Of a DNA stretch of 34,062 nt, positions 19,580-29,292 are shown piece after piece (positions within the stretch are counted from its first letter, which is position 1; each line of letters starts with the position of its first letter). The notes beneath the pieces are model-generated. The model did no database searches, was not told the origin of the DNA, and saw only the letters and a program-made list of their open reading frames with translations. Made by a program: the position numbers and the translations under genes. Source of the stretch: Marinobacterium sp. (GTDB taxonomy: Bacteria; Pseudomonadota; Gammaproteobacteria; Pseudomonadales; Balneatricaceae); NCBI GenBank assembly GCA_018623095.1, contig JAAZVX010000006.1:1-34062 (forward strand), in the 5' to 3' direction.

Positions 19580-19672
19580 TGGGTTTTAATCCCTTGATGT
19601 ATGGGTTTTAATGTTTCTTTCATCTCAATCAGAGACACTTGTCTCATCGATAACACGAATAAGGATTTTCCA

Positions 19673-20365
19673 ATGAAAAAAGCGGTATTAGCGCTTGCTC
19701 TATCTTCTGCAATGCTAGCGGCACCCTCTCAGGCAACTGAGTTAACGACCGATGATCAAAAGTTGAGTTACGGAATGGGTTTGGTGCTTGGTGAGCGTCT
19801 AATGGCTGATTTCGATTCTCTTGATTACGACCTACTGAGTCAGGGCGTTAAAGACATGTTCGAAGGCAATAAACCTTTAATGACAATGCAAGAGCTCTCT
19901 GATGTGATGATGGCGTTCCAAGCGAAAAAGCTAGAAGCTGAACAGGCTAAAGAGCAAGCGTTAGCTGATGCCAACCTCAAAAATGGTCAGGATTTCATGG
20001 CAGAAAATGCCAAACGTGACGGTGTTGTCACCACGGATACAGGCCTTCAAGTTGAAATTTTGGAAAAAGGCACAGGCCCAACACCAACGGCGGAAGATAG
20101 CGTTAAAGTTCACTACAAAGGTATGTTGATCAATGGCCAGGAGTTCGATAGCTCTTACGGTCGCGGTGAGCCAGTTACCTTCCCACTGTCTGGTGTCATC
20201 AAAGGTTGGACTGAAGGTCTGCAGATGATCAATGAGGGCGGTAAAGGGCGCCTAGTTATCCCGTCTGATCTTGCCTACGGACCAGGCGGTGCTGGCGGTA
20301 TGATCGGACCAAACGCGACTCTCGTGTTTGAAGTAGAACTACTGGCGATCAATCCTGCTGAGTAA
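19673..20365 (+). CDS. FKBP-type peptidyl-prolyl cis-trans isomerase (FkpA/FklB/Mip-like), exported
   Basis: Start reassigned to ATG 19673 (MKKAVLALALSSAMLAAPSQA signal peptide, AAGGA upstream); VKVHYKGMLINGQEFDSSYGRGEPVTFPLSGVIKGWTEGLQMI. Confidence 0.93.
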   Translation: MKKAVLALALSSAMLAAPSQATELTTDDQKLSYGMGLVLGERLMADFDSLDYDLLSQGVKDMFEGNKPLMTMQELSDVMMAFQAKKLEAEQAKEQALADANLKNGQDFMAENAKRDGVVTTDTGLQVEILEKGTGPTPTAEDSVKVHYKGMLINGQEFDSSYGRGEPVTFPLSGVIKGWTEGLQMINEGGKGRLVIPSDLAYGPGGAGGMIGPNATLVFEVELLAINPAE

Positions 20366-20379
20366 TCAACAAAGATTGA

Positions 20380-20407
20380 AAAGGCTGCCAATTGGCAGCC
20401 TTTTTTG
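20380..20407 (+). terminator. Rho-independent terminator after FKBP gene
   Basis: AAAGGCTGCC-AATT-GGCAGCCTTTTTT. Confidence 0.92.
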
Positions 20408-20435
20408 TATCTGATGCTTATTACAGAGAGGGGCG

Positions 20436-20903
20436 TTAGCTCACCGCTTCACGATGGTTCTCATGCAGCATGGCGATCATCTGATCTTCTAACTCAAATC
20501 GATCAGCCAGTGCCTCACCCAGTTTCGAGACCTGTTCGCTGAAATAACGGATATCCTCTACGGTTGCTGCAGGTAGATCAGAGAACCGGTCGTTGAAATC
20601 GAGCGAGAGGTCGGTCGAAATCTGAATTTTAGGAAGGAGTGCTTGGGCTTCTTCCAATTGCGAATCGCTGAAGGCTTCTCCCTCTTCAACCAGCTGTTGG
20701 TACACTTCAAAGTGCCCTGATGAAAGGTAATCGACTAGCAGTTGGCAGAACTCACCCAATCGTGCATCCAACTCCTCACCCACTTGAGTGTGTGGAATTT
20801 CGATTAGAATACGAATGAGTTCGGCTCGTTCATCTAGCCAATGATCAATGATGGTGCTGACACCACCCCAGCGTTCACGAGCATCTTTGCAGTTCTCTAA
20901 CAT
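20436..20903 (-). CDS. Rsd/AlgQ family anti-sigma70 factor
   Basis: 155 aa; LxxFCQLLVDYLSSGHFEVYQQL and GEALADRFELEDQMI resemble Rsd/AlgQ. Confidence 0.85.
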   Translation of the reverse strand: MLENCKDARERWGGVSTIIDHWLDERAELIRILIEIPHTQVGEELDARLGEFCQLLVDYLSSGHFEVYQQLVEEGEAFSDSQLEEAQALLPKIQISTDLSLDFNDRFSDLPAATVEDIRYFSEQVSKLGEALADRFELEDQMIAMLHENHREAVS

Positions 20904-20975
20904 AATAAAACCTCCAAGAGAGATTTCAGTCTATGCCGATCGGTAGAGTGCTGGCAAGTGATATCTAGGCTTTAA

Positions 20976-22541
20976 CTAAGACGCTAGGTAGTGCTGAAGG
21001 AATTGATCAAAGGGTGCTTCATCTTGCGATTCGGCATCACGCTGCTTGGCTAGTGACTGCTCTGCCTCTTCAACGAAGCGCTGTTTGATGGTTGGATCGA
21101 GTGGCTCTTTAGACAAGGTATCTCGGTGTACCTGCCCCATTTTTAGCGTCCACTCTTGGAAAGTGAGTTGGCTAGATTTCAACTCCATGAGGATCTTGGC
21201 CGAGGGTGTTAGTTGAGGATCGGTTACCAACTCATACTGTTTACTCACAGCTTGTTGATAAGCATATCCACCATGAATGCTATCGAGCAGCTCAGCGACT
21301 AGCGTCACCTGATCAAGAATGTCTGTTGCATACTGTTCAAGGGAGATTTCACCCTCAAGCGTTTTAAGCATCAGGCCTGGACGACGCCCTTCAGAAACCA
21401 CTTTATCCTTATTCTCTGCCACCATGGCGCACTCAGTGCTAGTAAGTAGTTGCTCACCTGCAAATAGGCAGGTCAACAGGAATGCGTCCATAAAGAGGCT
21501 CTGCTGCAGATCGATTCCGATAGGCAGCAGTGGGTTGATATCGGTGTTGCGAACTTCGATGTACTGAACCCCACGCTCCATCAAAGCATGGACCGGCTTT
21601 TCACCGCTATTAGTGACTCGTTTAGGGCGGATGTCACTGTAGTATTCGTTTTCAATCTGCAAAACATTGGAGTTGAGCTGACGATAGTGGCCATCGACCT
21701 TTATGCCGATCGCCTCATAAGGCTGATGCGGTTGGTGAATTGCAGCCTGTAGAGACTCTGAGTAGGTATTAAGGTGATTGAAGCAGACGTTCAGCCCCTC
21801 TTGAGCTCTGTTGGAGTAGCCTAGGTCACTCATTCGCAGTGATGTTGCGTAAGGGAGGTAGTAAGTATCCTCATCAAGTGGTTCTAAACTGTGCTCAACC
21901 GATTGTAAGAAGTCTTTGCTAACCGCTGGTGATGCCCCAAACAGATAGAGTAGCAGCCAGCTGTACCGACGGAAGTTGCGAATCAGTGTAAAGTAGCGAT
22001 CAGAGGCAAAATCTTTGTCACTGAGTTCTGAACCATTCGCCAGCTTCCAAGCAGGCCAGAAGGCCTCAGAGATTGAGAAGTTGTAGTGAATGCCGGCAAT
22101 GGTCTGCATCATTTTTCCGTAACGATGCTCTAGACCAACACGATAGATGTGTTTCAACTTCCCGATGTTGGAGCTGCCGTACTCAGCAATGCGAATATCA
22201 TCAACTGATTTGATCGAGCAAGGCATGCTAGCACACCAGAGCGATTCATGACCAAGCATCGAATAGGTGAACTGATGAAGCTCGGTCAGCTCTTGAAGTG
22301 AGTCGCGCACATCAGTGCTGACACCGGTAATAAACTCCACAAGCGCTTCAGAGTAATCGGTGGTGATTTGTCCGTGAGTTAGAGTAGAACCCAGAGCCGC
22401 TGGATGATCGGTTTGGGCAATCTGACCTAAACGGTCAACGCGCAGCGCCTCTTTTTCGATGCCGTGGCCCAGCTCGCGCAACAGATGTTGTTTATCGCTT
22501 GCGATAAGGCGATCCAGATTTTCCTTGACTGCTTGTAACAC
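20976..22541 (-). CDS. gshA: Glutamate-cysteine ligase
   Basis: 521 aa; GIEKEALRVD, TDYSEALVEFITG, IAGIHYNFS, YIEVRNTDINPLLPIGI. Confidence 0.96.
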   Translation of the reverse strand: MLQAVKENLDRLIASDKQHLLRELGHGIEKEALRVDRLGQIAQTDHPAALGSTLTHGQITTDYSEALVEFITGVSTDVRDSLQELTELHQFTYSMLGHESLWCASMPCSIKSVDDIRIAEYGSSNIGKLKHIYRVGLEHRYGKMMQTIAGIHYNFSISEAFWPAWKLANGSELSDKDFASDRYFTLIRNFRRYSWLLLYLFGASPAVSKDFLQSVEHSLEPLDEDTYYLPYATSLRMSDLGYSNRAQEGLNVCFNHLNTYSESLQAAIHQPHQPYEAIGIKVDGHYRQLNSNVLQIENEYYSDIRPKRVTNSGEKPVHALMERGVQYIEVRNTDINPLLPIGIDLQQSLFMDAFLLTCLFAGEQLLTSTECAMVAENKDKVVSEGRRPGLMLKTLEGEISLEQYATDILDQVTLVAELLDSIHGGYAYQQAVSKQYELVTDPQLTPSAKILMELKSSQLTFQEWTLKMGQVHRDTLSKEPLDPTIKQRFVEEAEQSLAKQRDAESQDEAPFDQFLQHYLAS

Positions 22542-22644
22542 CTTGAAGCTTCCTTACTCTTGGTTGGCGAAGTATATCAGAGAGCCTTCAGAAACCACGA
22601 GGATTGAAGACATTTAATTACATATTTAACGTCGGGGTTGTGGG

Positions 22645-24972
22645 ATGCCACTCAAGGTGGAAAAATCGATGCCTGTATTTACATGCCCAACAGGAAAGTC
22701 GATGCCAGAGCGTTATTCGCCCAGACAGTTCTTCCCCTTCCGTCCCGAAGTGATTCTGGGTGTGCTTACGCTGTTTGTTGTCTCCTTGATCTACCTGACT
22801 CTTTTCACTCGTCAGCAAGCGCTTGAAGAGTTGCATCAACAAGCGTCTAGTGAGCTTGATCGTTATCGAGTGTCTGTGGAGCAGCGGTTAGATCGCTTTC
22901 GTAGCTTGCCCGAGCTACTGTCCGATCATGAATTACTAGTGGATGCTGTTACCGGTGCTGAAGAGGAACGTGTTGGGCAAGCCAACCTTTATCTGCAGCG
23001 AGCGGTCGATCTTGTCAATGCGTTGGACATCTATGTGATGGACAGCGCGGGTTTTACCAGGGCATCCAGTAACTGGTTTAAAGAGACCAGTTTTATTGGT
23101 CGAAATTTCTCTTTTAGACCCTATTTTACTGATGCAATGAAAGGTCAGTCAGGGCGCTATTTCGCTTTGGGGAGCACCACGAACAAACGGGGTTACTACT
23201 TCAGCCACCCGATGCACCGCAACGGTGAGATCATTGGCGTTGTGGTGGTCAAAATCGACCTGGATCAGATCGAAGAGCGATGGAATAACGCGGCCTCGGA
23301 AGTCATGGTATCGGATGAAGATGGCGTTATCGTGATCAGTACCGAGCCTGACTGGATGTTCAAGACGCTTAGCCCACTATCAGACGAGCAGTTGAAGCGA
23401 ATAGCCGAGAGTCTTCGATATGGAGACCAACCGCTCAATTCACTTAATATTGCTAAGCGTAGTGTCGAAGATGAACAGTTTGAGGTGATTACGGTACTGC
23501 AAAATGAGAACGACAGCGCTTTGCAGACGGCCGAATTTGAGACTCGTCAGTATCTACTGTTAGCCGACCAAATCTCCGATACGGGGCTGACGGTCCGTCA
23601 TCTGGCTAATCTTCAAACTGTTGAAGATCGTGTACTGGTTGTGCAGCTGATCACGACCATAATGGGTGTGTTGATCGTTCTAGCTAGCCTTGTGGCATTT
23701 CAACGCCGCCGCATACGTATTGAGCGTGAACGCTATACTGAGCGTGAGAATCGCGTTCGAAAAGAGCAGGAAGCGCGGATTGAAGGGGTCATTAACAATA
23801 CTCAGGTTGGTCTCTCTCTGATTGATACAGAGGGTAGGATTGAGTATTTCAACCCAGTGCTTGAGAGGCTGCTGGGGTATCGCTTGGATCAGATCATTGG
23901 TAAGCCATTTCATGAACTACTGTCGTTCCAAGATCAGTTGCTACTGAAACGCTACATTGAGTTAGAAGTCGCAACTCGTGAGCAGCATTTGAAGCTGGAG
24001 GTGGAGTGTCTCAATCCTAATGGCCGCACAATTCCAGTTGAACTGACACTCAGTAATATGGAGCAGAGTGGTCGTTACCACTTAATCGTAACGCTGGTTG
24101 ATATTACCGAGCGTCGCGAGCATTTACAGGCCTTGCAGCAGGCACAAAACGAACTTGAGCAGCGTGTTGCAGAGCGAACCCAGGACCTTCAGGCCGCGAA
24201 CAATAAGCTATTGTCCGAGATCGAAAATCACCAGTTAACTCAGAATGAGTTGGTACAGGCGGCTAAGTTAGCGACCATCGGTCAGATGTCAGCTGGTATA
24301 AACCATGAGTTGAATCAACCGTTGACGGCGATTCGCAACTACGCCGACAACGCACTGAAGTTTCAAACGTTGAACAATGCTGAGCGCGTCACCAGTAATC
24401 TGCAGCAGATCGCTAATCTTACTCAACGCATGGCCAGTATCCTGCACCCCCTCAAGGAGTTCTCTCGCAAACAAGATCCACAGCAGAGTAGCGTGTCGTT
24501 GCGCGATTTGCGTGATGGTGCAATGTCTATTCTGTATGGTCAGTTAGAGCGGCAGCAGGTTGCCATTAGTTGGCCAGAAAACGCCGATAAGATCTGGTTG
24601 AAGGCGGATCTGCTGCGAATAGAGCAGGTGATGGTCAACCTGATCAATAATGCGGCGCAAGCGATGGAGCATAGCACCCACAAACAGATTCAAATTCGTG
24701 CTGAGTCGTTAGGGGAACAGGTCGCTATCTCTGTCTGTGATACGGGACCTGGATTGAGTACTGAGGCGCTTGATCAGATATTCACACCGTTTTTTACGAC
24801 CAAAGAGCAGGGTCTTGGATTAGGCCTTGGCCTATCGATATCGCAGCGGATTGTCGAGTCGCTTGGTGGTATGCTTAGCGCCCATAATTTACCCGAGGGT
24901 GGCGCTGAGTTTCGAATTCTTCTCAACAGCTCGCAACCACCCAGTGTGCATACAGCTAAGGAGTCCGTGTGA
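22645..24972 (+). CDS. Sensor histidine kinase, DctB-like (dicarboxylate-type sensor with extra PAS domain)
   Basis: Periplasmic DIYVMDSAGFTRASSNW...GRNFSFRPYFTDAM...GRYFALGSTTNKRGYYFS; PAS (LSLIDTEGRIEYFNPVLERLLGY); kinase H-box GINHELNQPLTAIRNYADNA. Confidence 0.88.
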   Translation: MPLKVEKSMPVFTCPTGKSMPERYSPRQFFPFRPEVILGVLTLFVVSLIYLTLFTRQQALEELHQQASSELDRYRVSVEQRLDRFRSLPELLSDHELLVDAVTGAEEERVGQANLYLQRAVDLVNALDIYVMDSAGFTRASSNWFKETSFIGRNFSFRPYFTDAMKGQSGRYFALGSTTNKRGYYFSHPMHRNGEIIGVVVVKIDLDQIEERWNNAASEVMVSDEDGVIVISTEPDWMFKTLSPLSDEQLKRIAESLRYGDQPLNSLNIAKRSVEDEQFEVITVLQNENDSALQTAEFETRQYLLLADQISDTGLTVRHLANLQTVEDRVLVVQLITTIMGVLIVLASLVAFQRRRIRIERERYTERENRVRKEQEARIEGVINNTQVGLSLIDTEGRIEYFNPVLERLLGYRLDQIIGKPFHELLSFQDQLLLKRYIELEVATREQHLKLEVECLNPNGRTIPVELTLSNMEQSGRYHLIVTLVDITERREHLQALQQAQNELEQRVAERTQDLQAANNKLLSEIENHQLTQNELVQAAKLATIGQMSAGINHELNQPLTAIRNYADNALKFQTLNNAERVTSNLQQIANLTQRMASILHPLKEFSRKQDPQQSSVSLRDLRDGAMSILYGQLERQQVAISWPENADKIWLKADLLRIEQVMVNLINNAAQAMEHSTHKQIQIRAESLGEQVAISVCDTGPGLSTEALDQIFTPFFTTKEQGLGLGLGLSISQRIVESLGGMLSAHNLPEGGAEFRILLNSSQPPSVHTAKESV

Positions 24973-26330
24973 CAGAGTCTAGAGGTGAAACGGTTCAAGT
25001 ATTACTGGTTGATGATGATACCTACATCTTGGATTCGGCTGGGCAAACACTAGAGCTTGAAGGTCACACTGTGGTGACCTGTGACCGTGCCGATAAAGCC
25101 TTAGAAATGATCAGCCCGGGTTGGTTGGGCATCGTAGTGACCGATATCAACATGCCGGGTATGACCGGTCTAGAGCTGCAGGCTAAGATCAAAGCGATCG
25201 ATTCTGATATCCCGGTCATCATCATTACTGGGCATGGCGATATCTCTATGGCGGTGACGGCTATCCGTGATGGTGCCTATGATTTTATTGAAAAACCCTT
25301 TGCCTCTGAGTTGCTGATCGACGTTGTGCGCCGTGCGATCGAAAAACGCTCTTTGACACTTGAAAACCGAGCCCTTAAAGAGGAGCTAGCCACGCACAAT
25401 GCGGCAGGCCCGCGTCTTATCGGTTCCAGCCCGAGTATTCAACAGCTACGTAACATTGTTCGTGCGGTAGCCGATACCCCGGCCGATATCCTCATCCACG
25501 GAGAGACAGGTGCTGGTAAGGATCTTTTAGCGCGTTATATCCATGAAAACAGCAACCGTCGCGGAGCCAATTTTGTCGCGATTAACTGCGGTGCCGTTCC
25601 AGAAAACCTGATTGAGAGTGAGCTGTTTGGTCATGAGGCTGGCGCATTTACCGATGCCAAAACACGCCGAATAGGTAAGTTAGAACACGCACAAGGTGGA
25701 ACACTTTTCTTAGATGAGATCGAAAGTATGTCGATCGCTTTGCAGGTTAAATTGCTGCGTGTTTTAGAAGAGCGTGTCATTGAGCGTCTAGGTTCAAACA
25801 ACCCGATCTCATTGGATTTAAGGGTCATTGCAGCCTCTAAAGTGGATCTGCGCGAGGCCGCCGACCGAGGTGATTTCCGTGAGGATCTCTACTATAGACT
25901 GAACGTCGTTCGGGTTGACCTACCGTCACTCAGAGAGCGGCGCGAAGATATCCCACTGCTGTTTAAACACTTCGCTCTTGTGGCCTCCGGTCAATTCGGT
26001 CGTGAGGTCGAACCGTTGACCCCCGAGCAGATTCAACAGTTAGTCGCTTACGACTGGCCGGGTAACGTTCGTGAACTGCGCAATGTGGCAGAACGTTTTG
26101 TATTACTTGGTGAGCTGAATTGTGGCGACACAGGGGGTCAGAAGAGCAATCTGAACACCTCCATGAGTCTACCGGATCGAGTTGAGTATTTTGAGAAGAC
26201 CTTGATTCAAACCGAGTTAGCTCGACATGCAGGCTCGATCAAAGAGACACTGGCTGCGTTGGGACTGCCTAGAAAAACGCTGTCCGATAAAATGCGTAAA
26301 TACGGTCTTGATAAAGCGGACTACAAATAA
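24969..26330 (+). CDS. Sigma54-dependent response regulator, DctD-like
   Basis: Receiver domain, AAA+ domain (GETGAGKDLLARYIH, GGTLFLDEIESMS), C-terminal Fis-type HTH; GTGA overlap with the kinase stop. Confidence 0.9.
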   Translation: MTESRGETVQVLLVDDDTYILDSAGQTLELEGHTVVTCDRADKALEMISPGWLGIVVTDINMPGMTGLELQAKIKAIDSDIPVIIITGHGDISMAVTAIRDGAYDFIEKPFASELLIDVVRRAIEKRSLTLENRALKEELATHNAAGPRLIGSSPSIQQLRNIVRAVADTPADILIHGETGAGKDLLARYIHENSNRRGANFVAINCGAVPENLIESELFGHEAGAFTDAKTRRIGKLEHAQGGTLFLDEIESMSIALQVKLLRVLEERVIERLGSNNPISLDLRVIAASKVDLREAADRGDFREDLYYRLNVVRVDLPSLRERREDIPLLFKHFALVASGQFGREVEPLTPEQIQQLVAYDWPGNVRELRNVAERFVLLGELNCGDTGGQKSNLNTSMSLPDRVEYFEKTLIQTELARHAGSIKETLAALGLPRKTLSDKMRKYGLDKADYK

Positions 26331-26399
26331 CCCGTCTGTTTGTCAGAGCCTCTCTATTCGTTATACTTGCCCGCTCGTTTGATTATAAGGCGACTCTCT

Positions 26400-26909
26400 A
26401 TGTTAGGTTCTATTGCTGCCGTTTGGGGCATTTTGGGTGTTGTTGCTCTGTTGAGCAGTGCGATCTATCGCCTTGCGCCAATGGCTTTGGAGCTTCCGTT
26501 TGCTGAATTGGGCTTTGGTCACTGGGTGGCACTGCTTTTCTCTTTAGTGTTTATGGGGTTTGCTGAGGGTTATCGAGGCTTTCAGCAGAACTTTTCACCG
26601 CGTGCCGCCGCAAGAGCTCGTTACTTGCGTCATCATGTGACGCCTGTTCGCTTGATACTGGCACCGCTTTTTTGCATGGGATTTTTCCACACGACCAAGA
26701 AGCGCAAAATCGTTAGCTATGCACTGACCAGCTTTATCATCGTGTTGATCATTGTGGTGCACTCTATACCGCAACCCTGGCGAGGCATTGTCGATGCAGG
26801 TGTTGTACTGGGTCTGACGTGGGGAACCGTCTCGTTGCTGATCTACGGAATGAAAGCGCTAACCAAAGAGGTGTTCGATGTCTCACCAGAGACACCAGAA
26901 CACCGCTGA
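26400..26909 (+). CDS. Conserved multi-pass membrane protein of unknown function
   Basis: ATG 26400 (MLGSIAAVWGILGVVALL...) preferred over TTG 26340; about four hydrophobic segments. Confidence 0.65.
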   Translation: MLGSIAAVWGILGVVALLSSAIYRLAPMALELPFAELGFGHWVALLFSLVFMGFAEGYRGFQQNFSPRAAARARYLRHHVTPVRLILAPLFCMGFFHTTKKRKIVSYALTSFIIVLIIVVHSIPQPWRGIVDAGVVLGLTWGTVSLLIYGMKALTKEVFDVSPETPEHR

Positions 26910-26917
26910 TTGTTCGC

Positions 26918-28432
26918 CTAGCCTAGGAACAGTTGGTAGGCAGGGTTGTTGGTTTCATCGAACCAGATGTAGCCTAGATCGTTCAAATATTTGCGCACAT
27001 CAGCGCGCTCTTTTTTAGGTACTTCCATCCCAACTAATACTCGCCCATAAGCGGCACCGTGGTTGCGGTAATGGAACATAGAGATGTTCCAACGCCCGCC
27101 AAGCGTGTTTAGGAACTTCATTAAAGCGCCTGGTCGTTCTGGGAACTCAAATCGGAAGATGGCCTCGTCACCACAGGCGTCAGGCTTGTGACCGCCAACC
27201 ATGTAGCGAATGTGGCTCTTCGCCATTTCGTTATCGGTTAGGTCTGTGACCTCATCCAGAGCGTCGTTTAACTCGGTTAATAGCTCTTCACGGCCATCGT
27301 TGTTTTTGCGAATTTGAACACCGGCAAAAACGACGGCAGCATCGCTGTCACTATAACGGTAGTTGAATTCGGTGATGTTACGATTACCCAGTGTTTTACA
27401 GAACTGCTTAAATGCACCTGGTCGCTCTGGAATTTTAGCTGCAATTAATAACTCACGTTTTTCGCCAATCTCTGAACGCTCTGCAATGTGACGCAGACGA
27501 TCAAAATTAACATTGGCCCCCGAGTTAATCGCGATGAGTGTTTTACCTGAGCACTGTTCACGCTCTACATAGCGCTTAAGGCCAGCCACAGCCAGAGCGC
27601 CGGCCGGTTCAGAAACGGCTCGAGTATCGTCAAAGATATCTTTTACGGCTGCACATATTTCATCCACGCTGACGGTGATCACCTCATCGACATGATCTTT
27701 ACAGATATCCCAGGTGTGTTTGCCGATCTGAGCAACGGCGACACCATCAGCAAAGATGCCGACCTGTGGTAGCGTCGCTCGACGGCCTTTCTCCAGTGCC
27801 AGAGCAAGGCAAGCAGATTCATTCGATTCAACACCAATGATCTTAGTGCTGGGACGAAGATATTTTACGTAAGCCGCAACACCGGCAATCAATCCGCCAC
27901 CGCCAACCGGTACAAAGATCGCCTCAATGGGTCCCGTATGCTGGCGTAACATCTCCATAGCAACCGTGCCCTGTCCCGCAATGACATCAGGATCATCGTA
28001 CGGTGGAATGTAGGTTAAGCCTTTCTCTTCCTCAAGTTTGGCAGCATGCTGGCGCGCATCGTCAAACGCATCACCGTGCAGAACCGCTTTGCCGCCTAAA
28101 CGACGTACGTTGGTGACTTTGACCTCAGGCGTGGTTTTCGGCATCACAATGGTCGCTTTAATGCCAAGGTACTTGGCTGCATTGGCCACGCCTTGCGCAT
28201 GGTTGCCAGCCGATGCTGTGATGACACCACGTGCCTTCTCTTCATCAGACAACTGAGCCATACGGTTGTATGCACCGCGAATTTTGAACGAGTAGACAGG
28301 TTGCTCATCCTCACGCTTGAGAAGGACTTTGTTACCTGTGCGCTCGGACAAACCGGGGGCGTCGTCCAGTGCGGTTTCGACGGCTACGTCATAAACACGC
28401 GCTTCGAGAATTTTTCGTATGTATCGCTGCAT
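26918..28432 (-). CDS. ilvA: Threonine ammonia-lyase, biosynthetic
   Basis: KREDEQPVYSFKIRGAYNRM PLP motif, SAGNHAQGVA, two C-terminal ACT-like regulatory repeats; start MQRYIRKIL at 28432. Confidence 0.97.
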   Translation of the reverse strand: MQRYIRKILEARVYDVAVETALDDAPGLSERTGNKVLLKREDEQPVYSFKIRGAYNRMAQLSDEEKARGVITASAGNHAQGVANAAKYLGIKATIVMPKTTPEVKVTNVRRLGGKAVLHGDAFDDARQHAAKLEEEKGLTYIPPYDDPDVIAGQGTVAMEMLRQHTGPIEAIFVPVGGGGLIAGVAAYVKYLRPSTKIIGVESNESACLALALEKGRRATLPQVGIFADGVAVAQIGKHTWDICKDHVDEVITVSVDEICAAVKDIFDDTRAVSEPAGALAVAGLKRYVEREQCSGKTLIAINSGANVNFDRLRHIAERSEIGEKRELLIAAKIPERPGAFKQFCKTLGNRNITEFNYRYSDSDAAVVFAGVQIRKNNDGREELLTELNDALDEVTDLTDNEMAKSHIRYMVGGHKPDACGDEAIFRFEFPERPGALMKFLNTLGGRWNISMFHYRNHGAAYGRVLVGMEVPKKERADVRKYLNDLGYIWFDETNNPAYQLFLG

Positions 28433-28559
28433 AGTGATCAAGAGCTGTTTTGCTTAAGAAATATGGATGCAAATGGTATAGACTCACTGCTATTGCGTCT
28501 AGATAGCCAGGCAAATGGCTGCTAAAACACCCGAAAATTGACTGTTTAGAGATGAATTG

Positions 28560-29231
28560 ATGACTCAAGACGAAATGAAACAGGCGGTCGCACAAGCGGC
28601 ACTGGATTATGTACTGCCAAAATTGAAAGCGGATTCGGTGATTGGTATCGGAACCGGCTCTACGGCGAACTGCTTTATTGATGCATTGGCAGCACACAAA
28701 GGTGCATTCGAGTCGGCCGTGGCCAGCTCAGAAGCATCGGCAGAGCGTCTTCGCTCACATGGCATTGAAGTCGTTGATTTAAACTCGGTCTCAGGCATCG
28801 AAGTCTACGTCGATGGCGCTGATGAGTTCGATCCACACCTCAACCTTGTGAAAGGCGGTGGTGGTGCGTTGACTCGTGAAAAGATTGTGGCTGCTGCGTC
28901 TAAAGAGTTTGTTTGTATTGTCGACCAGACCAAACAGGTCGATGTGTTGGGCGCCTTCCCGCTACCAGTAGAGGTGATTCCGATGGCGCGCTCTTACGTG
29001 GCACGCGAACTGGCTAAACTCGGTGTCCAGCCTGAATATCGCCAAGGTTTTGTGACCGATAATGGCAACATCATCTTGGATGTCCACGATATGGAGATCC
29101 TAAACCCTAAAGGTCTTGAGCGTGAATTGAACGATTTGGTCGGTGTTGTGACCAATGGCCTTTTTGCGTTGCGCCCTGCGGATATTGTTCTTATGGCGAC
29201 GCCGGACGGTGTCGAGACACTGACGGTTTAA
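28560..29231 (+). CDS. rpiA: Ribose-5-phosphate isomerase A
   Basis: [61 protein letters not shown]; divergent from ilvA. Confidence 0.97.
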   Translation: MTQDEMKQAVAQAALDYVLPKLKADSVIGIGTGSTANCFIDALAAHKGAFESAVASSEASAERLRSHGIEVVDLNSVSGIEVYVDGADEFDPHLNLVKGGGGALTREKIVAAASKEFVCIVDQTKQVDVLGAFPLPVEVIPMARSYVARELAKLGVQPEYRQGFVTDNGNIILDVHDMEILNPKGLERELNDLVGVVTNGLFALRPADIVLMATPDGVETLTV

Positions 29232-29250
29232 ATCGGAAAAGTGCAGACAC

Positions 29251-29278
29251 AAAAAAGGAGCCATTAGGCTCCTTTTTT
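29251..29278. terminator. Bidirectional Rho-independent terminator between rpiA and convergent 40-aa ORF
   Basis: AAAAAAGGAGCC-ATTA-GGCTCCTTTTTT, symmetric with T-runs on both strands. Confidence 0.93.
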
Positions 29279-29292
29279 ATTGGTTGAGTGGT

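Noticed and set aside
28490-28525. AGCC...GGCT dyad in the ilvA/rpiA divergent spacer
   Set aside because: Arms too short (4 bp) to stand out from background.
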